This document shows, in pieces, positions 34,308 to 44,128 of a stretch of DNA of 64,000 nucleotides. The stretch covers positions 1 through 64,000 of the forward strand of contig NZ_PXNQ02000005.1 of the NCBI RefSeq assembly GCF_003007735.2, written 5' to 3'. Position numbers and translations under genes: made by a program. The DNA comes from Paracoccus methylarcula. Lineage in GTDB: Bacteria; Pseudomonadota; Alphaproteobacteria; Rhodobacterales; Rhodobacteraceae. The notes beneath the pieces were generated by a model. The model was not told the DNA's origin and ran no database searches. It saw only the letters and a list, made by a program, of their open reading frames with translations. Position 1 is the first letter of the stretch, and each line of letters starts with the position of its first letter.

Positions 34308-34867
34308 GACAACCGGCTCCGCATCAGGCGTGGAGAGGCGTAGACATCGGCGGCCTTGCCGATACGCGGGTCGCCGATGCCGTCCTGGCGCAGATCGACC
34401 CGCCGCTTGTCCCGCTGTCGCTTCACGAAGGACTCGCCCCTGTGAAACAGATCAACGAATTCCCCGACCCAGGCAACCAGCCCCGGTGTCATCGGCACTT
34501 TCTCGACGATGTCCTCTGCACTGTCGGAATAATCCTGCGCCTCGAAAGGCGAGGCCGTCACCAGCAGGATATCGAATGGATGCTGGCCGAGAACGGGCCG
34601 CATGACCACGTAGACACTCGGGATGCGGGCGGCCAATCCATGCATATATGCCTCGGTCTCGGCGGCATAGAGTTCCAGGGTCCGGGTGGCGGCATGGTAT
34701 TCGATCACATCGCCGTCGCGGCGCAATTCCCGCCAGTCGGCCGAACCCGCCCCGGGCAGGACCGCCACGGCCTTCCAGGACCACCTCGCCCAACGGGTCA
34801 CACCCGGCGTCCGGCGGAGCACAATCCCAAGCGGTATGGCGCGATTGCTTTTCGGGCTGACCGACAC
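34304..34867 (-). CDS. DUF3305 domain protein of the FDH accessory operon
   Basis: 187 residues. PLGIVLRRTPGVTRWARWSW is the family hallmark, followed by WKAVAVLPGAG and EAYMHGLAARIPSVYVVMRP. I chose the GTG at 34867 because GGGAGGA stands 9 bases upstream; the ATG at 35005 would add 46 unrelated residues. First gene of the minus-strand run DUF3305-DUF3306-TorD-Tat peptide-FDH. Function unknown; it always travels with DUF3306. Confidence 0.8.
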   Translation of the reverse strand: MSVSPKSNRAIPLGIVLRRTPGVTRWARWSWKAVAVLPGAGSADWRELRRDGDVIEYHAATRTLELYAAETEAYMHGLAARIPSVYVVMRPVLGQHPFDILLVTASPFEAQDYSDSAEDIVEKVPMTPGLVAWVGEFVDLFHRGESFVKRQRDKRRVDLRQDGIGDPRIGKAADVYASPRLMRSRLS

Positions 34868-35164
34868 GGCAGTTATTCCTCCCAGGCCGATACTATGCTC
34901 TGCGACATCGGATGAGCAAAGGAAAATCTTCACAATTTCTGCCTTGTCCGGGAATTTTCGTCCCGCGATTTCGAGACGAAGGAGCTTATGCGATACTTTC
35001 CTCAACCCGAGTCTTTTCGTGCGAATTCGCGCCTCGCGAATCGGGCCGGGCCAAGTTGCCGATCCGGCCGAAACCGGTTGTATGCCGTGGCGATTTGGGT
35101 CTAGCCTTGGCTTGACCGAATGCTCATCCGGCCGTGAAACGGTCCGTTCGGCGAGGAATACGAC
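34868..35164. other. 297-bp divergent control region of the FDH accessory genes
   Basis: Holds a perfect palindrome GCGAATTCGC (35021-35030) followed closely by TCGCGAAT, and the pair GGGAATTTTCGTCCC around 34962-34976. It must contain promoters for both the minus-strand FDH operon and the plus-strand polyferredoxin operon. I cannot place -35/-10 elements with confidence. Confidence 0.4.
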
Positions 35165-37114
35165 ATGGTCAAGACACTGGTAACATGCGATTGTTCAGGC
35201 AGCCAGACCATCGACGCAAAGGCGCTCTCGCAGGCGACCGGTCTCAAGATCGCTCCGCCCTGTTCGGCGCTGTGCACCACTCGGTTGCAACTGGCTGCGG
35301 ATGCACTGGCCGATGGCGACGCGATTTTCTGCTGCACCCAGGAATCGCGCAGCTTCGAGGCGCTGGCGGCAGAGCTGGGCGTTGATCCCGCACCACTGCT
35401 GGACCTGCGCGACCGCGCTGGCTGGTCGGACGATCCGGCAAGCAAGCTGCCCAAGATGTCAGCCCTGATTGCAGAGGCCCTGCTGCCCGCGGCACCGGAG
35501 AAGGCCCTTGATGTCGTCTCCGAGGGGCTGTGCCTTATCCTCGGCCCGCCGCGTATCGCGCTTGAGGCGGCCACGCAGCTCTCCGACTATCTCGGTGTGA
35601 CCGTCCTGCTTGAGGATGCGAAGGATATACCCGACACGCGCGATTTCGACCTGATCGCCGGCAAGCTTCGCCAGGCCAGTGGAGCCCTTGGCGGGTTCCG
35701 CGTGACAATCGACGCCTTGCAACAGCTTGAACCGGGCGGACGGGGTGGCTTCACCCTGGCGGCCCCGCGGGACGGCGGCATGTCGGAATGCGACATTATC
35801 CTTGATCTGCGGGGCGGCACGCCGCTCTTTCCCGCGCATGACAAGCGCGAGGGCTATCTGCGCGCCGATCCCGGTCATCCCGCTGCGGTGGCGGCGGCGG
35901 TACTGGCGGCCTCCCATCTTGTGGGCACATTCGAGAAACCGCTTTATGTCCGGACCGAGCCGCTGCTATGCGCCCATTCCCGCGCCGGTCAGACCGGCTG
36001 CACCCGCTGTCTCGATCTCTGCCCGACGGGGGCGATCAGGCCCGATGGCGATCATGTCGCGGTCGATCCGATGATCTGCGCCGGTTGCGGCGCATGCTCT
36101 GCCGCCTGTCCTTCGGGCGCCATAGGATATGACGCGCCGCCGGTCGATCTGGTCTTTCGTCGGGTTCAGACCCTGGCGAAAGCCTATCTCGATGCCGGTG
36201 GTATGGCGCCGCGCCTGCTGGTCCATGACGGCCACGGTGCCGAGATGATCCGCCTTTCGGCCCGCCATGGGCGCGGATTGCCCGCCGATGTCATCCCGCT
36301 TGAAATCAGGGCCATCGGTGCCTTCGGCCATGCCGAGGCGGTTGCGGCGCTGGCGGCGGGATTTGCCTCGGTGAGCCTCCTTCCCGGACCGGGAGCGGAT
36401 CGCGATGCATTGGCCGCGCAAGTCGCGCTGGCGCAGGTCATCGGCGGCGGGGACCGTGTGCATCTTCTGGACATCTCGGATCCCGACGCCATGTCCGACA
36501 GGCTTTACGACGAGATCGCTCCCGCACCGGTGGCAAGCCCGGTCCGTCCCATGGGCACAAGACGGCAGATCACCCGGCAGGCGGCCCGCGCCCTGCATCC
36601 GGGCAAGCAGCAGCTTGCCCTGCCCGATGACGCCCCCTATGGCGCGGTGCTGGTCAATACCGAGGCCTGCACGCTTTGCCTGTCCTGCGTCTCGCTTTGT
36701 CCGTCGGGGGCGCTTGGCGACAACCCCGACCTGCCGCAGCTTCGCTTTCAGGAGGACGCCTGCCTGCAATGCGGCCTTTGCGCCAATATCTGCCCGGAGG
36801 ATGCGATCGGCTATGAACCCCGGCTCGACCTTACTGATGCCGCGCTGAGCCAGCGGGTGCTGCACGAGGAAGAACCCTTCGCCTGTATCGAATGCGGTGC
36901 GCTGTTCGGGGTGAAATCGACCGTCGAACGGATTACCGAAAAGCTGCGGGGACATGCGATGTTTGCAGGCGATGACAAGCTGCGGATGATCCAGATGTGT
37001 GACAATTGCCGCGTGAACGCGCAGTATCATTCCCAGAACAACCCTTTTGCCCAGGGAGAACGTCCGCGCCCACGCGTCACTGACGACTACCTGAGCAAGC
37101 GGCGCGACCACTGA
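35165..37114 (+). CDS. Polyferredoxin (4Fe-4S) protein of the FDH accessory cluster
   Basis: 649 residues. N-terminal cysteines (CDCSGSQTID and PPCSALCTTR) resemble an HdrA-like start. Four ferredoxin motifs follow: GCTRCLDLCPTGAI, CAGCGACSAACPSGAI, CTLCLSCVSLCPSGAL and CLQCGLCANICPEDAI. Two further pairs, CIECGALFG and MCDNCRVN, lie near the C-terminus. No membrane helix or signal is seen, so a cytoplasmic electron carrier is likely, perhaps supplying electrons for FDH maturation. ATG 35165 follows GGCGAGGAA. It heads a plus-strand operon with four small genes and is divergent from the DUF3305 gene. Confidence 0.85.
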   Translation: MVKTLVTCDCSGSQTIDAKALSQATGLKIAPPCSALCTTRLQLAADALADGDAIFCCTQESRSFEALAAELGVDPAPLLDLRDRAGWSDDPASKLPKMSALIAEALLPAAPEKALDVVSEGLCLILGPPRIALEAATQLSDYLGVTVLLEDAKDIPDTRDFDLIAGKLRQASGALGGFRVTIDALQQLEPGGRGGFTLAAPRDGGMSECDIILDLRGGTPLFPAHDKREGYLRADPGHPAAVAAAVLAASHLVGTFEKPLYVRTEPLLCAHSRAGQTGCTRCLDLCPTGAIRPDGDHVAVDPMICAGCGACSAACPSGAIGYDAPPVDLVFRRVQTLAKAYLDAGGMAPRLLVHDGHGAEMIRLSARHGRGLPADVIPLEIRAIGAFGHAEAVAALAAGFASVSLLPGPGADRDALAAQVALAQVIGGGDRVHLLDISDPDAMSDRLYDEIAPAPVASPVRPMGTRRQITRQAARALHPGKQQLALPDDAPYGAVLVNTEACTLCLSCVSLCPSGALGDNPDLPQLRFQEDACLQCGLCANICPEDAIGYEPRLDLTDAALSQRVLHEEEPFACIECGALFGVKSTVERITEKLRGHAMFAGDDKLRMIQMCDNCRVNAQYHSQNNPFAQGERPRPRVTDDYLSKRRDH

Positions 37115-37126
37115 AAGGAAGATCGA

Positions 37127-37318
37127 ATGACCGACGATGCAAATATGTCCATGCGCAAGTTCCTGAAACAGGTCGGCGTCACCTCGCAACAAGCCATAGA
37201 AGAGGCGATGCGCGGGACCGACACGGCGGGCAAGAGCTTTGCCGTCAAGGCCGTCATCACCATCGACGAGCTTGGATTGCGCCATGAGGTGACCGGCGAG
37301 ATCAAGGGACAGGACTAG
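37127..37318 (+). CDS. DUF6494-like small protein
   Basis: 63 residues, MSMRKFLKQVGVTSQQAIEE then FAVKAVITIDELGLRHEVTG. Acidic overall with a predicted helix and a beta-rich end. GAAAGGAAG precedes the ATG. It matches my memory of the DUF6494 group, small proteins occurring beside alphaproteobacterial FDH accessory genes. The role is unknown. It lies 12 bases after the polyferredoxin and 3 bases before the Mrp-type ATPase, so it is cotranscribed. Confidence 0.72.
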   Translation: MTDDANMSMRKFLKQVGVTSQQAIEEAMRGTDTAGKSFAVKAVITIDELGLRHEVTGEIKGQD

Positions 37319-37321
37319 GCC

Positions 37322-38386
37322 GTGCCGATCAGCCGAGAGGCGGTGCTCGCTGTCCTGAAATCCGTTGCCGATCCGATCGCGGGCGGCGATATCGTCGCCA
37401 GCGGCGTGATGCGTGCGCTCAACGTCAACGAGGCCGGTGCCGTTCGCTTCGTCCTTGAGATACCCCCCCGCCATGCCGAGGCCTATCAAGCAGTCAAGGC
37501 CAGAGCCGAGGCAATATTGCAGGCGCAAGAGGGGGTGACGGGCGTGTCCATCGTCATGACCGGGCATACCGAGAAAGCTCCACCGGAACTTCGCGCCCGC
37601 AAACCCGAGCCGGCAGGACCGGAGCCTATCCCCGGCATCGCCCGGATCATCGCCGTCGCCAGTGGCAAGGGCGGTGTGGGCAAATCGACCGTTGCGGCCA
37701 ATCTGGCCTGTGCCCTGGCGCAACAGGGGTGGCGTGTCGGGTTGCTGGATGCGGATGTCTACGGCCCCTCGCAGCCTCGGATGCTGGGCGTCTCGGGCCG
37801 CCCGGCCAGCCCGGACGGCAAGACCATCCTGCCGATGCGCAATCACGGCGTCACCATGATGTCGATCGGGTTGATGACCAACGAGGACCAGGCCGTGGTC
37901 TGGCGTGGCCCGATGCTGATGGGCGCATTGCAGCAGATGCTGACACAGGTGCAATGGGGCGCGCTCGATATCCTGCTGGTCGATCTGCCGCCGGGGACCG
38001 GTGATGTCCAGATGACGCTGTGCCAAAAGGCGCAGGTTGACGGCGCGATCATCGTCTCGACTCCGCAGGACATCGCGTTGCTGGATGCCCGCAAGGGGAT
38101 CGACATGTTCCGCCAGATGAAAGTGCCCATCCTGGGCATGGTCGAGAACATGAGCACGCATATCTGCTCACGATGCGGCCACGAGGAACATGTCTTCGGG
38201 CATGGCGGCGTGGCGTCCGAAGCCGCGAAGCTGAATGTTCCCCTGCTTGCCGAGGTGCCGTTGGATCTGCAAATCCGGCTGGCCTCGGATGGCGGCGCCC
38301 CAATCACCGTCAGTCAGCCCGACAGCGCACAGGCGAGGGCGTTTCATGACATTGCCTCTGCGCTCGTCACCAGGGAGGTGGCGTGA
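37322..38386 (+). CDS. Mrp/NBP35 (ApbC) family Fe-S carrier ATPase
   Basis: 354 residues. An N-terminal MIP18-like domain (residues 1-85) precedes the ParA/MinD-type ATPase with deviant Walker A SGKGGVGKS at 114-122, LLDADVYGPSQPRMLG, and the C-terminal CSRCG pair (CxxC) that binds a bridging 4Fe-4S cluster. Mrp/ApbC proteins deliver Fe-S clusters to apoproteins. GTG start at 37322, with GGGACAGGA upstream. Its place beside a polyferredoxin and FDH suggests cluster delivery for FDH or the polyferredoxin; a general housekeeping role is the alternative. Confidence 0.92.
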   Translation: MPISREAVLAVLKSVADPIAGGDIVASGVMRALNVNEAGAVRFVLEIPPRHAEAYQAVKARAEAILQAQEGVTGVSIVMTGHTEKAPPELRARKPEPAGPEPIPGIARIIAVASGKGGVGKSTVAANLACALAQQGWRVGLLDADVYGPSQPRMLGVSGRPASPDGKTILPMRNHGVTMMSIGLMTNEDQAVVWRGPMLMGALQQMLTQVQWGALDILLVDLPPGTGDVQMTLCQKAQVDGAIIVSTPQDIALLDARKGIDMFRQMKVPILGMVENMSTHICSRCGHEEHVFGHGGVASEAAKLNVPLLAEVPLDLQIRLASDGGAPITVSQPDSAQARAFHDIASALVTREVA

Positions 38387-39093
38387 CTGCGGTCGAGGAC
38401 CTTTCCTTTCCCCCGCTGCTGCGGGGTGAGTTGGCAACCGGCGATGCCATCCGGCATGCCTGCCTGCGCGCCGCCGAAGGCTGCGATGCGGGGCTGGTCT
38501 GTTACCGGCTGGCTATGGATGAATTGCAAGCCGCCCTCGTCTTTGCCCCCGAAGTGCCGTTGGCGCAGGCCATGGCGATGTTGCCGCTATGCGGGGTCGG
38601 GTTTCAGAATGCCCTCGGCGCCCTCGCCCCGCCGGAGATCGCGGTTCACCTGGACTGGGACGGCGGCATCCGGATCAACGGTGCAAGCTGTGGCCGGTTC
38701 CGGGCGATTTCCCCGGGAACTGACCCTCGGGCAGTGCCCGATTGGCTGGTGATCGGTTTCACCCTGCCGCTGATCCCCGCCACCGACCGCCCCGGAGACA
38801 CGCCCGACCGCACATGGCTCTATGTCGAAGGTTGCGCCGATCTTTCGCCCGCCGCCTTGCTCGAGGCCTGGGCGCGTCATTGCCTGAACTGGATCGCCCG
38901 TTGGGAGGATGAGGGCAACCGTCCCCTGCATGCCGATTGGGAGGCGCTCGCGCATGGGCTGGGAGAGCAGACCAGCCAATCCGGGCATCACGGCGTCTTT
39001 GTCGGGATCGACGCGGATTTCGGCATGCTGCTGCGTGACGGTGACAGCACCCATCTGATCCCGCTCACCGATCTGCTGGAGGCCGCCCCGTGA
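38383..39093 (+). CDS. Biotin/lipoate ligase-fold protein with DUF4444-like C-terminus
   Basis: 236 residues. It begins LSFPPLLRGELATGDAIRHA, has QNALGALAPPEIAVHLDWDG and GRFRAISPGTDP in the ligase-like part, and ends GHHGVFVGIDADFGMLLRDG, the small C-terminal domain resembling DUF4444. Catalytic residues expected of a true biotin ligase (GRGRxG) are not visible, so attachment of biotin or lipoate should not be assumed. GTG start overlaps the Mrp stop (GTGA). Cotranscribed with the FDH accessory set. Confidence 0.72.
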   Translation: MTAVEDLSFPPLLRGELATGDAIRHACLRAAEGCDAGLVCYRLAMDELQAALVFAPEVPLAQAMAMLPLCGVGFQNALGALAPPEIAVHLDWDGGIRINGASCGRFRAISPGTDPRAVPDWLVIGFTLPLIPATDRPGDTPDRTWLYVEGCADLSPAALLEAWARHCLNWIARWEDEGNRPLHADWEALAHGLGEQTSQSGHHGVFVGIDADFGMLLRDGDSTHLIPLTDLLEAAP

Positions 39094-39580
39094 ACCTTGC
39101 CCGAGCAATCCATTTCGACGAAAGCGATCAGCGCGTCTATGGCAACCCGGCGAGGACCGGGGAATGGTGCATTTCCGGCGCTTCGAGTTCTCCGACTGGA
39201 CCGAAGCCGATCTGACCGGCAAGGCGCGGCAGGCATTCGCCAATGGCTGGCTGGGGCTGGAAACCGGCGGTCGGGTGACCTTTGTCGCGGTCACCGCGGT
39301 CGAGCCGTCCGAGGTAGCCGCCCTGACCGATATGCTGGCTGAGCATTTCGTCACCTATTACGGCGCCCCCTCGGTAGATCAGGCCCGCCCGGTCGCCGCC
39401 GAGGAAATCGCCCAGATGGCCGATCTATGCGCGGATCATCCACCCAATACCCTGCTGACCGTCGCCCGTGAGCTGACCCAGGCCGGGGTGAGAGAGACCT
39501 ATCGCGTCATCGAGACCAGGGAAGCCGGGCTGGAGCAATTCGCCATTCATGGCTCACCGGATGAGCCGGACTCCCCATAA
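39090..39580 (+). pseudogene. DUF6505-like protein, one frameshift
   Basis: Starts with GTG overlapping the previous stop codon (GTGA): VNLARAIHFDESDQRVYGNP then ARTGEWCISG in one frame. It continues FEFSDWTEADLTGKARQAFA to the end in another frame. One base is missing near 39180-39183. With it restored the protein has about 163 residues and no stop codons. It resembles the small DUF6505 group found with FDH genes. No catalytic motif is recognised. A shorter product from ATG 39164 would lack the conserved N-terminus. Confidence 0.7.
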
Positions 39581-39622
39581 GCCGATCTCGCGCGCTGGAC
39601 ATTCTCGCGCCCGCGCCCCGTC

Positions 39623-40536
<914 letters not shown>

Positions 40537-40540
40537 GTCT

Positions 40541-40562
40541 AAAAGCCCCACCGCGCCGGGGC
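40541..40562 (-). terminator. Intrinsic terminator of the TRAP operon
   Basis: On the minus strand GCCCC-GGCGCGGT-GGGGC is followed directly by TTTT (40544-40541). It lies 24 bases after the stop codon of the TRAP solute-binding protein and just before the bluB riboswitch, so it insulates the two units. Confidence 0.75.
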
Positions 40563-40585
40563 AAGCCACCGCGAACAGGTATTCG

Positions 40586-41641
40586 CTACTGGATATCCGC
40601 AGCGCGCGCGGCACTGACCTCTTGCTCGGCCAGCGTCACGGCTTCGGTCAGCGCGTTGAAGGCTTCCTCGCCACCATCGACATTCTGCTTGAACCATTCG
40701 TAAACCGGCTCCGCCGCCTCCGCGAAACCCGCCTTCTCTTCGGGGGTAGGCACGTAAAGATCCCCGCCCGCCGCAACAAAATCCTTGTAAGCCTGAATGG
40801 ATTTGCGCTTGGGGCTGGCGAAGGTGGCCTGCTGCAACTGGTAGAACCCGTCCACCACGACTTGCCGCATGTCTTCCGGCATGGCCATGAAACTGTCATT
40901 GGACATGAACCATAACGCGCCCATATAGGCGTGACGATCCAGCGTCATGTATTTCAGGCCGGCATCCGGGAATTTCATGTTCATGATATCGGTGATGCCG
41001 TTCTTGGACCCTTCGACCACCCCGGTCTGGAACGAGGTGAACAGTTCCGGCCACGGGATCGGTGTCGGAGCGGCCCCGAGGGCGCGAACCAGTTCCTGCG
41101 GCAGATCGGCAACCACCGTGCGGATCTTGAGCCCCTCCAGATCGGCGGAGGTTTGTACCCGGTGCTGGGTATTCGCAAAGTTGCGCCAGCCGCCGGTATT
41201 TCCGATTGTCATCAGGCGAATCTTGCCGCCGCTATCCTCCAGCGCCATGTCGCGAATCGTGCGGGTGAAATCCCCGCTCAGCACATGTTCGGCGATCCGG
41301 TCGTCCGACATGACATAGGGAAGATCCAGCACCTGGACATAGGGAAAGATCCCCGCCGCCCCGCCCGAGGTGGAGATGAAGATGTCGATCGAACCATCCG
41401 CGAGTCCCTGCAGGCATTCGGCCCCGTTCGAACAAAGCTGGGTGCCGATGAACAGCTCCACCTCGATGGCGCCATTCGAGGCCTTTTCGACGTAATCCTT
41501 GAACACGACCAGACCGTCGTAATCCTCGTCCTCCTCGTTGGAATTCGCGGTCGCCCGCAGCGTGTATTCGGCTGCCGCAGCCTGCCCGGCCAGGCCGAGC
41601 ACGGCCATCAAGGCCAGCGAAGCACAAGTTCTCTTCAGCAT
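40586..41641 (-). CDS. TRAP transporter solute-binding protein (DctP family)
   Basis: 351 residues with a signal peptide (residues 1-23, GQAAAA). The mature protein has the DctP pattern: YTLRATANSNEEDEDYDGLV, LEGLKIRTVVADLPQELVRA with the carboxylate-binding Arg, GAAPTPIPWPELFTSFQTGV and VEGSKNGITDI. Family members bind small organic acids; a sulfonate is possible given the operon. Last gene of a six-gene operon that also encodes an SsuD-like monooxygenase. GGGAGGA lies before ATG 41641. Confidence 0.93.
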   Translation of the reverse strand: MLKRTCASLALMAVLGLAGQAAAAEYTLRATANSNEEDEDYDGLVVFKDYVEKASNGAIEVELFIGTQLCSNGAECLQGLADGSIDIFISTSGGAAGIFPYVQVLDLPYVMSDDRIAEHVLSGDFTRTIRDMALEDSGGKIRLMTIGNTGGWRNFANTQHRVQTSADLEGLKIRTVVADLPQELVRALGAAPTPIPWPELFTSFQTGVVEGSKNGITDIMNMKFPDAGLKYMTLDRHAYMGALWFMSNDSFMAMPEDMRQVVVDGFYQLQQATFASPKRKSIQAYKDFVAAGGDLYVPTPEEKAGFAEAAEPVYEWFKQNVDGGEEAFNALTEAVTLAEQEVSAARAADIQ

Positions 41642-41670
41642 GTTATCCTCCCTTGGATCGTATGTTCATC

Positions 41671-42960
41671 TTAATTCGCGAAGCCGGTCAGCCGTGGGAT
41701 CGTCATCGACAGGCCGGGGATGAAGGTAACGAGGAGTATCACCAGAACCTCCATGAGCAGGAATGGCAGGATCGCCCTGGCGATCGTCTCGACCCGCTCG
41801 CCCGAGACCGAAGAGGCGACGAACAGCACAAGCCCCATCGGCGGCGTGGCCAGCCCGACGGTCAGGTTGACGCACATGATGACCGCGAAATGGATCGAAT
41901 CGACGCCGAGACCGGTGAATACCGGACCCAGCACCGGGCCCAGGATGATGATCGCCGGACCGGCATCCAGGAACATGCCGATGACGAATAGCAACAGGTT
42001 GATCAGAAGCAGCAGGACCAACGGGTTCTCGGACAGGCCGAGGATGATGTCGGCAAGGATTTCCGGCGCGTGGGACAGGCTGACGACCGTCTTGAACGCC
42101 ATCGCGGCGCCCACGAGCAACAATACCACCGCCGAGGTGGCGGCCGAGCGCGACAGGACATCGGGCAGATCGCGCAGACGCAGCGTGCGCATCACGAACA
42201 TCCCGATCAGCACGGCATAGGCGACGGCAACGGCGGCGGCCTCGGTCGGGGTGAAGATGCCCAGAAGGATGCCGCCCATGATGATCACCGGCGTCATCAG
42301 CGGAAAGAACGCCTTGAGGCTGGCCTGTCCGCGCTGGCGCCAGCTCGTCCGGGCGCTGGCGACCGGGAAATCATACCTGTCGGCCATGATCCGGACCATG
42401 ACCATCAGCGACAATCCGATCAGGATGCCCGGCACGATCCCGGCCAGGAACAGCGCGGCGACGCTTTCGCCCATCACATAGGCATAGATGATCATGATCC
42501 CCGACGGTGGGATGATCGGCCCGATCACGCTGGAGGCGGCAGTGATCGCTGCGGCGAAACGGCGCGTATAGCCCTGTTTCTCCATCGCCGGAATCAGCAT
42601 CGAGCCGAGCGCAGAGGTATCGGCCACCGCCGAGCCCGACAGCCCCGCAAACAGCATCGAGGACAGGATATTCACATGCGCCAGCCCACCGCGAAGATGC
42701 CCCATCAGGGCCTGGCTGAACTCGACCAGCCGCAGGGTGATGCCGCCGCGGTTCATCAACTCGCCGGCAAGCATGAAGAAGGGGATGGCCATCAGCGGGA
42801 AACTGTCCATCCCGTTATAGAGATTGCGGTATAGCAGCGCGACATCGCGTTCCTGCTCGTTCAGCCACAGCATGATCCCCGGTGCGGCAAGAAGCCCGAA
42901 AAAGACCGGCAGACCGATCAGCAAGAGAAACAGAAAGAGCGGCAGGAACCAGATCAGCAT
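41671..42960 (-). CDS. TRAP transporter large permease (DctM family)
   Basis: 429 residues, about twelve membrane segments. LSGSAVADTSALGSMLIPAM and GPIIPPSGIMIIYAYV are signature blocks of the DctM family, which forms the sodium-coupled transport channel. ATG 42960 overlaps the small-permease stop codon (TGATG) with GGAGG upstream; a GTG at 42963 is an alternative. Works with the DctQ and DctP proteins on either side. Confidence 0.94.
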   Translation of the reverse strand: MLIWFLPLFLFLLLIGLPVFFGLLAAPGIMLWLNEQERDVALLYRNLYNGMDSFPLMAIPFFMLAGELMNRGGITLRLVEFSQALMGHLRGGLAHVNILSSMLFAGLSGSAVADTSALGSMLIPAMEKQGYTRRFAAAITAASSVIGPIIPPSGIMIIYAYVMGESVAALFLAGIVPGILIGLSLMVMVRIMADRYDFPVASARTSWRQRGQASLKAFFPLMTPVIIMGGILLGIFTPTEAAAVAVAYAVLIGMFVMRTLRLRDLPDVLSRSAATSAVVLLLVGAAMAFKTVVSLSHAPEILADIILGLSENPLVLLLLINLLLFVIGMFLDAGPAIIILGPVLGPVFTGLGVDSIHFAVIMCVNLTVGLATPPMGLVLFVASSVSGERVETIARAILPFLLMEVLVILLVTFIPGLSMTIPRLTGFAN

Positions 42961-43550
42961 CACTCGGCCTCCGCCATGGGAAGTCCCGGAATCGGGGCGA
43001 GATCGTCTTCATGGCCCAGCAATCGCAGCAGCGCTCGCAGCATCAGCTCGATATTCACGACGCTCAGCAGCACAAAGCCCGCGAAGACCGACATATACAT
43101 CCAGGCAAGCTTGACCCTCACAGCCTGAAACCCGATCAGATCCAGCGGCAGTTTCAGCGAGGAGGAATTGAACAGCCAGCCCGAGCCTATATGATTCCAG
43201 CCCAGTTGCACCGCCACGGCCAGCACCGCGAAAGATATGATCAGCTGCACCAACGACAACGCGGCGGCGGCCCGCCGGGGCAGAGCATATTCCAGCATGT
43301 CGATCGCCACGAAACCGCCGCGCCGATAGGCTGCGGGCGCGGCAAGCCCGGTCATCCACAGCATCAGGAAACGCGCGGCCTCCTCGGGCCAGGGCAGGGC
43401 ATTGTTCAGTACGTAGCGAAAGAACACCTGCAACAATATCGCCAGAACCATCACCGCGAGCGCGGTGGATGCAAGCACGACCCCGACCGCCAGCAGGCGG
43501 TTGTTGATCCAGTGCAGCACGGCCTGAACGGCCAGCAGAAACGAACCCAT
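42960..43550 (-). CDS. TRAP transporter small permease (DctQ family)
   Basis: 196 residues with four predicted helices. The block QVFFRYVLNNALPWPEEAAR, then FLMLWMTGLAAPAAYRRGGF, is characteristic of DctQ. ATG 43550 with GGGAGGGAAG. The gap to the upstream flavin reductase gene is 58 bases and holds a small hairpin (GGGACT/AGTCCC) across that gene's stop codon, which may set relative expression. Confidence 0.92.
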   Translation of the reverse strand: MGSFLLAVQAVLHWINNRLLAVGVVLASTALAVMVLAILLQVFFRYVLNNALPWPEEAARFLMLWMTGLAAPAAYRRGGFVAIDMLEYALPRRAAAALSLVQLIISFAVLAVAVQLGWNHIGSGWLFNSSSLKLPLDLIGFQAVRVKLAWMYMSVFAGFVLLSVVNIELMLRALLRLLGHEDDLAPIPGLPMAEAE

Positions 43551-43608
43551 CTTCCCTCCCTGCCCGTTCCGCCGATCCTCCCCGGCTTCGGGCCGCACAC
43601 CCTGGGAC

Positions 43609-44112
43609 TCAGTCCCGGCGCAAGAATTCGCCCAGGCTCCCCCGATAGAAAAGCAGCGGCGCGCCATCGGTTGTCGAAGCCCGCATCACCTCTCCCACGA
43701 CGATCATGTGATCACCTCCCTCATATGTCGCACGGCGCCTGCATTCGAACCGCGAGAGGCAACCTTCGATCAGTGGCACGCCCTGCTCGTTCCGGACCCA
43801 GTCCAGCTTGTCGAAAGCATAGGCCGAGCGGCTGAAACCATGGCAGATCTGCTCTTGCCGGTGCGACAGAACGTGGATCGCAAAATGCTCGGCCGCCTGG
43901 AAATGCGCGAAGCGGCGCGACGATTTCGCGGGAGACCACAGGACCAGCGGCGGATCCAGCGAAACGGAAGAGAAGCTGTTGACGGTCATTCCGACCGGCC
44001 CCTCACCCGAAGCCGCCGTCACCACGGTAATGCCGGTGCCGAAACGCCCGAGCGCATCGCGGAACTCACGGCTGTTTTCAGGGGATGGGGTGAAACTATG
44101 CATTGCTTGCAT
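43609..44112 (-). CDS. Flavin reductase domain protein (NtaB/HpaC type)
   Basis: 167 residues. FRDALGRFGTGITVVTA, VGMTVNSFSSVSLDPPLVLW and FAIHVLSHRQEQICHGFS identify a short-chain flavin reductase giving FMNH2 to a two-component monooxygenase. The partner is very likely the LLM-class monooxygenase two genes upstream. ATG 44112 is preceded by GAGGAGG; a longer frame overlaps the aldo/keto reductase and is rejected. Confidence 0.9.
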   Translation of the reverse strand: MQAMHSFTPSPENSREFRDALGRFGTGITVVTAASGEGPVGMTVNSFSSVSLDPPLVLWSPAKSSRRFAHFQAAEHFAIHVLSHRQEQICHGFSRSAYAFDKLDWVRNEQGVPLIEGCLSRFECRRRATYEGGDHMIVVGEVMRASTTDGAPLLFYRGSLGEFLRRD

Positions 44113-44128
44113 CGGATCCTGCGCCTCC

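Noticed and set aside
35966..38161. 731-residue minus-strand frame across the polyferredoxin and Mrp genes
   Set aside because: Antisense shadow with no motif; plus-strand cysteines and Walker A are decisive.
38383..39093. Calling the ligase-fold protein a biotin or lipoate ligase
   Set aside because: The catalytic GRGRxG-type motif and an acceptor-protein gene were not seen; only the fold resemblance is supported.
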